Shown: piece after piece, positions 51,984 to 64,000 of the stretch
Numbering within the stretch: the stretch's first letter is position 1
Layout of the letters: every line of letters begins with the position of its first letter
DNA from: Chionis minor
Lineage: Eukaryota > Chordata > Aves > Charadriiformes > Chionididae
NCBI GenBank assembly: GCA_013398295.1
Contig: VZSF01003314.1
Location: 108,754 to 172,753 of the forward strand
Reading direction: 5' to 3'
Length of the DNA stretch: 64,000 nt
The notes under the pieces: model-generated
What the model was told of the DNA's origin: nothing
What the model saw: the letters and a program-made list of their open reading frames with translations, nothing else
Database searches by the model: none
Program-made: the position numbers and the translations under genes

Positions 51984-52777
51984 GACCTGGACAGGCTAGA
52001 GGGCTGGGCAGTGAGGAACCTAATGAAGTTCAACAAGGGCAAGTGTAGGGTCCTGCACCTAGGGAGGGATAATCCCATGTACCAGTACAGGTTAGTGGTT
52101 GACCTACTGGAAAGTAGCTTTGCAGAGAGGGACCTGGGAGTCCTGCTGGACAACAAGTTGACCATGAGCCACCAATGTGCCCTTGTGGCCACGAAGGCCC
52201 ATGGTCTCCTGGGGTGCATTAAAAAGTGTGGCCAGCAGGTTGAGGGAGGTCGTCCTCCCCCTCTGCTCTACCCTGGTGAGGCCACATCTGGAGTACTGTG
52301 TCCAGTTCTGGGCTCCCCAGTTCAAGAAAGACAGGGAACTACTGGCCAGAGTCAAGCAGAGGGCTACGAAGATGATCAGGGGACTGGAACATCTCTCTTA
52401 CAAGGAAAGGCTGAGAGAACTGGGTCTGTTTAGAGAGGGGAATCTCATCAATACTTAAAAGTACTTAAAGGGAGGGTGTCAAGAGCATGGGGCCAGACTT
52501 TTTTCAGTGGTACCCAGTGATGGGACAAGAGGCAATGGGCACAAACTGAAACACAGGAAATTCCATCTGAACATAAGGAGAAACTTCTTTGAGGGTGACA
52601 GAACACTGGAACAGGCTGCCCAGAGAGGTTGTGAAGTCTCATTCTCCAGCGATACTCAAAACCGGCCTGAACACGTTCCTTTGCAACCTGCTTTAGGTGA
52701 ACCTGCTTTGGCAGCACAGTTGTACTAGCTGATCTCCAAAGGTCCCTTCCAACCCCTACTACTCTGTGATTCTGTGA
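51984..52777 (+). mobile_element. 5'-truncated CR1 LINE, ORF2 C-terminal part plus complete 3' end
   Basis: This is a fairly young CR1 copy, about 0.8 kb. It opens at GACCTGGACAGGCT and encodes in pieces the end of the reverse transcriptase: MKFNKGKCRVLHLG, then (frame-shifted) [20 protein letters not shown], then [20 protein letters not shown]. It ends with the avian CR1 3' terminus, CCCTTCCAACCCCTACTAC then TCTGTGATTCTGTGA. Breaks seen: loss of about 2 bases near 52228, which shifts the frame; a gap of about 20 bases near 52432; and a short gap near 52592. The element is dead. Heavy 5' truncation is normal for CR1. Open stretches here should not be annotated as a host gene. Confidence 0.95.
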
Positions 52778-53414
52778 CTGCCACAGGCTACTGGTTGTGT
52801 AGCACCAGCAGAATCAGGACAAGGTCTTACAGTGTCTGCTTCAACAAAGTCCTGCTGAAGACTACTAGGGAGTGATATAGTCCAACTGCTGTGCGACAGG
52901 GAAGCTATTTCACCTCATCTTTTTAGGGTGGATGAAGGAAAGGGGGCAGGTATGGCAACCCACACTTCTATTTTGTCTTGGTACTCAGGTGCCTCTGGGA
53001 GAAGAGTCATTTACTTTGTTGGCCCCAACTCTGAAATATCAGCAAGGCTTTTTGCAAGGCTCCATGACAGGGCTCAGGAAGGAAACGGTGGATAAAAAAG
53101 TCTAATGCTGAAGTGCCAACATGCTTCCAAAGAGAAGATGCCATATACCTGAGCATGCTAGGCTATTGATAACACCACCGATTAACACTTGGGTCTACAT
53201 TCTGAATAATGACAACAGCTACTTTTCAGAGCTTTATTAAAACTTCCTTTCTAGGTAAATAACTGTTTCTCCTGATCAAAGTTTCTGGAATATTATCAGA
53301 TGTACAATGAAAGACATAGTTCACTTCCACTTGAACTGGAGCCGTGGCATGCTCTTACTAGGAAACTATCATCTTGTTGAGCGTGTACAAACTCAGCATG
53401 CTCTGTGCAAATTC
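52778..53414. other. Short gap between CR1 and candidate MFAP3L 3' UTR end
   Basis: Nothing recognisable seen in these roughly 640 bases. Confidence 0.6.
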
Positions 53415-53420
53415 TTTATT
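53415..53420 (-). promoter_or_regulatory. Candidate distal poly(A) signal AATAAA for MFAP3L
   Basis: Canonical AATAAA on the minus strand, about 4.35 kb past the stop codon. A likely cleavage dinucleotide (CA) lies 10-20 bases on and a TG-rich tract follows. It is the best-supported of several hexamers, and unproven. Confidence 0.3.
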
Positions 53421-56400
53421 GAAACAATGATCAATTTACAAGCTGGATCACATTTCATTTTGCCACTTCAGCAGGAACTGGTCTCTTGGTGGTTTACGGC
53501 CGTGAACTATAAAATCATAACAGTTATTCAAATCAAAATACAGTAACTGCTTCTCAAAAGAACACATTCATATTTGTCTTACATTTCTTGTAAAATCAAA
53601 AAGGATTTCATAATACATGAAATATAACTTAAGATACTTTAGTGCAAGCGTTTCCTTTGCATCTAAGAAGCTTTCAGCTGTCCAACTAAGTATGGCATAC
53701 TTAAGAGACCAACTCTTAAAATAGCATGCTGCCAAGATATTCCATGAGAACTTCTAAAATTCGACACTGTTAACACTTTTCAGAATTAGTTGTGAACCAA
53801 ACAATGTCAGAAAGCCCTGGTTATACATTACAGTACTTTTGTCAAAAGGTAACTGCAAATGGAGGAACTGACATAGTATGTACATTAGAATAAAACAGGC
53901 ACTGATTTTTAAAAAAATCAATATCTGCCCGTATATGCCATTCTGCAAGTCTTACGATTATACAGTAATTTTTAAGCACAGGAGTGAACTGCTGTGCCTT
54001 ACCTAATACCAATACACCCGCATAAAAATGCTGATCTATGGGTTCTTTTAAATTTTTTAAATTACAACCTCAAAAAATGACAAGGGTAGGTTTCATCACA
54101 AGCATACTCAAATCAGAGAACAAAAAACGATCAGCAGTAAACATGCTGCTCAAATAAGTAGATAGTGAGTACTATGTTCAAGGGTTCTGATTAATGTGGT
54201 CTTACATTTAGTGAAAAAAGAATAGTAAGTGTAAAATTCAAATCCAGCACTGATTTCTTGTGCTGCAGAAATATAGTCACATTTCCTGAAGTTTTGGCAA
54301 AAATATTTTAAAATGGTGTAAATATATCTTGCAAATCTCTTTTCCTTTCTAAGCCTGGCTCGGTGTTCCTTATGCTTTTAGAATGCGAATTCTGTTGAAC
54401 CGGATTTTCCAGATTTTGAGTGTTTTAAGAACCGTTAGTGTTTGGTGATATAATAAATAGAACAACGTAACAAAAGGTGTGCATAGTCCAGTGATGGCAA
54501 CAGATCACTCTAATGTCCCTGAAGTGCTTAAGGTGCATGAAAATACTTAACAATGCAAATGTTAATGTTTTCTTAGAGCCACCGTTAATTTTGTGTTTGT
54601 TAATTGTGTTCTCACACCATAAAATAGCTATTCCCTAAGAAATACTGCAAGACAGAATTGTTTACTATAGCACAGCCAGAAAGTTTGGAACAGGAAAGAT
54701 GAGTTTGGGTCTTGCTTCCCATCTATCTCCCACAAAGGAAGTGCCTGAAAGCATGTAAAAAGCCTTAGGCTTACAGGTGTTGTACAATGGATGCATAAAG
54801 ATACTGAGCAGCATGCATGAAAACAGAAAAAATACATAAACCAGACCCATTACAATCTGTATTTTCTTCAGCTACAGTGCTGTTCTGCTTTTATTCCAAT
54901 AATACCACAAAGCTAAATGTCCAAAAAATTTATAGCAAACTGGCTGGACCAGTCCTACCTGTGAACTCTCTGCTCTGAGTCCAGCTCCAGCAAAGTCAAG
55001 GTTCCCTTTGACCTTGCAAGAGCAGGAATTGAGCACTACACCTATTATGCGCATCTAATCCAAATAACTTTTGCTCATATGTGGTTTGCAATGTACATTT
55101 GTTTGTGTGTGTATATGTCAAATACATCCTCTTGGTAGGCAACCTTTGCAAAAAACCAATCTGTATCTTCAAGGAAGTTTATGCAGAGATACTGAAGAAA
55201 ACCATGGGGATTGTTTGCTCTCAAATGTTTCTCAATAAATAAATAATAAACAGGCTGGAGGACAGCCTGAGAGCAGCAGTCAGGATCAGAACTGCCTGGT
55301 ACCAGTCACCATATGAATACATGAAGGGAGCTGGTCTCTACTGTAAAAAGTTCATAATTAAAAAACAATTAAAATGAAAATACAGTAGTTTAAGAAATAA
55401 TTCTGAAACTTAAAAAAAAAAGTTTAAGTGTAATTTAAAAGTTATTTTTATGCCTTCAAGGAGAACATCCTTACTTATCTGTGCAATCTCAGTTGGCACC
55501 AGGCAGGTAACTTTTGAATGCATGAGCATTGTTTGTAAATGACGGACAGGCAGAAAAATCAAGACGCCTCTTTTCAAGAGGTTAGGGTGAATTAAAAGAA
55601 TTTAGTGCAACTCCCTGCTTTTGTTTCTGCCCTCATCCTTTTTCATACCAGAAGCAAATTAAGTAACTTGAAAAACCGATGTGAACACTAAACAGAAACG
55701 TACTTTGGACTCAGACAAGAAGTTAACAGTTTGCATGAGTAGTATCTTCAATCACACTGGTCAGAAGTGAGGTTCTTTATGGTATTCTCTTAATCTACCC
55801 TGTGTTCTAGACTTATATTGCTTCGCTGGAACTAAAATATTTCCAGCCACGTTCCTAAAAGGACTTTGCCCTTGCATGTTTCATTTTGAGCATGTGCAAA
55901 TGCATTTTGTATAGATGCCTGCCCCTTTGGTGAGCACAAACAAGCGTTAGGCAACTGAATGCTGTTGTTTTCACAGGTTGGTCACAAAATCTGAAGTCCG
56001 TTATTAAACATGGTTGGTTTTTTAATAACCATAGAAAGGTAAATACGGAGCCTTCTCTGCATCACCTGCATAAGTCATGGAGTATTCCTGTATTACACTG
56101 CTAGTGAAGCTCTGCACTTTAACATGGGGAAGCTGACATAAAAGCTCAATTCATTATCAAGGGTTTCTTTAGATAGCCGCAACATTGACTTTGTTTGGTC
56201 TCAATTACCCGTGCAGTTAATATACCTGATTGCCTGCAACAGACACCTTATGCAGATGTGGCTACTTCAATAAAATATCTAGAAAGCCACCTACACATCA
56301 TCATCTCCCTATAGACCTGAGTGACTTCTTTTTCTGCAATATGCTTGATTCCAGATTTATTTTGAGCATCTATACTTATGCTACAGTCCTTCCTAAAAAC

Positions 56401-57327
56401 TGTAAGGTGGTAGTTTGTTCATTAGTTCCAACTTAAATATGTAAGGTAATTAAGTAATAAGCTATTAACCCTACACAAAATTCTCTTTGTAAGTGCTTTG
56501 TTTCCAGGCTCACTCCAGAGAAGGTCCTTTTTATTGTCTGTCTGCAATAGAAATTATCACTTCTCTTCCACTCCTGGTATTTCCTGCATAAATGTTGATC
56601 CTTTTTAATGCCACAATCGCTGTGATCATTAAACCTTTCCTGGGGCAGTCACATGTGCTCAAGCAGTGAACATCCTACATAGGGAGGAGGTTCTTAAAAT
56701 ACCAAAGCAATTTTAACACAGTAAACAGTTTGTGTGATCATCATTATAATTTCACAGGACACTTCAATATTTTTTTTTTTTTAGTTTGGATAAAACACTC
56801 TCAAACTTATGCTTATAGATGAATTTAGGCTTGATCTTCAGCATATAAATCTGCACAAATCAAGAATGCAAATAAAAGGGTCTTCTGCCATTTCAGCCTG
56901 GTCATCAGCTGATTTGCAGAACCATTAAGGAACCTGCATATCCTCTGGTAAGGCAGTGCATACTTAGTCCTACTAAACTACAGAACAAGATATCTTGCAT
57001 ATTTGCAGCTGTTTTCCATATAAACTTCTGGCAAAGTAAAAAATGGTCAAATATATGCAAAAAAAACCCTGCAGAGCTGTTTGACTGCCAACTTTTTTAA
57101 GATGTTTATGGGCTTTCCCATCTGTAAAATACACCTCAAAGTTGTTTCTTGATGTGAAAAAAACCCAATTGTTGGCATCTTCATTCCATGGAAAAGGGAA
57201 AACTATTTCCCATGTGCCTAAGCAGTGTGGTCTCAAATGAATTGGAAACAATTTAACTTTCTTTAATAGCCCTCTAAATCACAATGCAGCTGAGCAAACA
57301 GGTTTTGTAAATGGCATCTATTAGGAT

Positions 57328-57333
57328 TTTATT
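57328..57333 (-). promoter_or_regulatory. Candidate proximal poly(A) signal AATAAA for MFAP3L
   Basis: First canonical AATAAA after the MFAP3L stop, about 440 bases downstream on the minus strand. It would give a short 3' UTR isoform if used. Confidence 0.25.
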
Positions 57334-57773
57334 TGGCTACTGGAGTGCTGCCTCTTGGGCAGTATTTCAAATTCACAAGATAATATTTGCAAAAATGCAA
57401 TAGATGGAAATAATGAGAGCGAAGGAGGAAAATGAAAACCAGTTTTATGTTTAGTAAGTTCAAGTATCCTACATCAAAGACTACCAATGACTTCCAGGAG
57501 GCCACTGCAGGTGACTCCAACCTAGAAAATGCTGAGGTAAATGTTCCTTGGAAATACTCCTAATCGAAAAGAGCAATTAATATTAATGTAATAGCAATTA
57601 CTCTGCCATACATCATGGTAAACTAAAGTCAAACTGAGAAGAAAGTGCCAAATAATCCACATACATGCTTTTGCTATGATAGTCTCCAGGTAAGGCTTAG
57701 CGGCAAGTACAATATGTATTTTTAAAAGAGCTCCACCTGATTTTCCTGCTATGCATAGATTCAGGAGTAACTA

Positions 57774-62263
<4,490 letters not shown>

Positions 62264-62546
62264 CTTTATTCTCTTCCTCTTGGAGCAGGCGGCCATTGGA
62301 ATTGTACCATCTGTAATGTGGACTAGGACTTCCTTGGACATTGCAGTCAATCAAGGCACTACTCCCCTCCTTGACTATAATATGGTCGATGCGGGAGATC
62401 ACCACAGGCACGGATCCCGTGCTCACTTCAGTGCGGTTGAAAGTGCTATTAGTCACATCTTCAGCAGTCGACAAAGCTGCTAGTAAGATGACAAGGCGTG
62501 TGGTAGGCAGAAAGTACAAAAAGTGGTGGCTGTTCAGTATGTTCAT
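62264..62546 (-). CDS. MFAP3L: MFAP3L coding exon 1 (signal peptide and first half of Ig domain)
   Basis: This is the first coding exon of microfibril-associated protein 3-like, a single-pass membrane glycoprotein of the Ig superfamily. The ATG (62544-62546) has A at -3. Residues 1-28 form a hydrophobic signal peptide. Two N-glycosylation sequons follow at N33 and N37. The segment VPVVISRIDHIIVKEGSSAL then leads into the first Ig cysteine (C68) and the core tryptophan (W80). The exon ends in an acidic linker (EEENK) at a clear donor, AAAG/GTAAGA, so the last base (62264) is codon position 1. Open sequence past the donor is intron read-through. From memory, the exon aligns with human MFAP3L along its whole length. 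Gene identity is very secure; the exact signal-peptide cleavage site is inferred. Confidence 0.96.
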
Positions 62547-64000
62547 TTTCCTTCAGTGGTACACACAACTGGCTGGGAACTGGGATCGGTTCTATTGAAC
62601 ACAGGCCCTTGAGGTGAGGAGGTCACAGGAGAGTTCTACTTTGATCTGTGCAATTTTATGTTTAAAATATCCTATAAAATAAATAAATAAGTGCAATGAG
62701 ATGGCATGTATAAACAATCCATTAGATGTGCTCTTTTAAAATAGTGACACATCCATTAGTGCATTTCACAATCATCAACTCAGTATCTTGTCTAAATGCT
62801 AATGTTATCACAGTCCTTATTCTTACTGGAAAAAGATGCATACATTTTCCTGACAATAGTGTTGTTCAGACTGGCAGGCGTGGGAGAAGGCTTTTATCAC
62901 CTAGACACTTAGCGGCAATTTAGCTACAGCAGCAGCTACAGTTTTATGCCAAAAGTTTTATACGGATTTTTCTTTTTTTTTTTTTTTTTTAACATTTGCA
63001 AAATCAACAGGAAAAACAGAGGTACAGCACGTTAAAGTTGTCACTACCAGTTCAGTGCTGCAACTCCATCACATGCATGGTCTTAGGTGAATTGTGGAAC
63101 ATGGTGTAAGAAACTGCTCTAGGAAGGGTTTTTAGAACTGACACTGGAATCCTTAATGTACACAATTTTGTCCAAATACAATAGACCATTCACTTTTCTT
63201 GAGATACTGTATTTTTTGAAGTTTTCTGAAATAAAACTTAGCATGGAAGAATAGTCTTAAAAGATGATATTTAGTAGCTGATAAAGTTATTTCAATGTCA
63301 TTTTTAGAGCAGATTTAGAAAGAAAAATACTCGTTGGTGACATAATTATGGGTAAGGTTTCTTCGAGATACAAATGAAGTTGGGACTTTTCCATTAAGCA
63401 TTCTGCCTCTATACTTTTTGCACACTCTATTTTCCCTCAACTAATCATCCACAATGAGCCCTGTCTTAAACAGTGATTTCAGTCTGTCGTGGGAGGAGGG
63501 AGGGCGGGTTACCAATGTGCTCTCTATTGGCTTCATTATGTTCCCAGTGAACACAACTGGCATTCAGGACTGACTGAGGGCACAACGTTGGCCTCAAAAT
63601 GAGCACCTTTGAAAATTTCACTCAGAGTCTAAGGGCTACAAAGGACGTTAAAATCACACCAGAGTATCTAACTACATTGGTTTTACTCATGTTTTTGCAA
63701 CGTAAATAACTGACACTTAGTGAAAATTATTAGTTAGAGGAATCTACCTGGAATCCAAATACAGGTAAGGGTTAAGTATCTAAACAAACCTTCCCCAAAT
63801 GAACGTTTTACTTGCAAAACTGTTTACATTTTATTACAGATCTAGTTGACACTATGGTAACTCATGTACCTTTGCATGAAAAATGACTGTTGACAAGGTT
63901 AGGCCAGTTTCATATATAAAGGAAACTCTCAAATAAAAACAAACAAACAAAGAAACAAACCCCTCTTCTTTATTCAAAAAGGAAAGAAAACAACATTACT
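62547..64000 (-). other. Sequence upstream of the MFAP3L start: 5' UTR end and probable upstream intron
   Basis: No CpG-rich promoter is visible here, so the transcription start and first noncoding exon probably lie beyond the right edge. A candidate 5' UTR acceptor on the minus strand is the pyrimidine-rich tract ending in CCTCACCTCAAG (AG at 62608-62609), which would leave about 61 bases of UTR before the ATG; other AGs closer to the ATG are possible. An 18-base T run lies at 62973-62990 and an AAAC-rich microsatellite at 63931-63960. Confidence 0.5.

Larger units (their letters stand above)
53415..57773 (-). other. MFAP3L: Region downstream of the MFAP3L stop; candidate long 3' UTR
   Basis: This stretch has no other gene and no recognised repeat. 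Minus-strand AATAAA hexamers occur at 57328-57333, 56530-56535, 56356-56361 and 53415-53420. The last has a good context: AATAAAGAATTTGCAC, followed by TG-rich sequence. If used, it gives a 3' UTR of about 4.35 kb. Human MFAP3L also has a UTR of several kilobases, as I recall, so a distal site is plausible, but the end cannot be decided from sequence alone. Confidence 0.4.

Noticed and set aside
52011..52433. A 140-codon host gene
   Set aside because: The first part is the CR1 reverse-transcriptase C-terminus; the frame then slips at a small deletion and the rest is out of frame.

Overview
This window is vertebrate nuclear DNA and almost certainly from a bird. It carries two coding exons of MFAP3L, CR1 LINE fragments of several ages with the 3' end typical of avian CR1, and several solo LTRs of the kind found in avian genomes. 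It is AT-rich, intron-like and intergenic, with no operons, no ribosome binding sites and no CRISPR array. The LTR content suggests Neoaves, possibly a songbird, but the species cannot be fixed from the sequence.

Layout. Positions 1-57,000 are a gene-poor stretch in which I can support no protein-coding exon. Within it are: a solo LTR on the minus strand (7900-8894); an exact 979-bp direct duplication whose two copies meet at a single N (10184), each copy holding the same solo LTR; an old CR1 reverse-transcriptase fragment into which that LTR inserted; a GC-rich block of unknown identity (13760-14195); old minus-strand CR1 fragments at 15.0, 20.4-20.8 and 22.9-23.2 kb; a short CR1 tail at 31.5 kb; a third LTR type at 33.4-34.2 kb with a perfect 6-bp target duplication; a second copy of the first LTR family at 41.5-42.6 kb; and a younger, 5'-truncated CR1 at 52.0-52.8 kb.

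The one gene is MFAP3L on the minus strand. The first coding exon is 62264-62546 and the last is 57774-58639, separated by a 3.6-kb intron. They splice in phase 1 to give a complete protein of about 382 residues: signal peptide, one Ig-like domain, one membrane helix and a cytoplasmic tail. The intron acceptor is a tandem CAGCAG. The 5' noncoding exon(s) and promoter are probably beyond the right edge. A long 3' UTR, perhaps reaching about 53.4 kb, is possible.

I found no undescribed multi-gene system. The observations most worth checking are the probable assembly artefact at 9205-11163, the variable internal repeat array in the paired LTRs, the tandem splice acceptor, two perfect short hairpins and the GC-rich block.
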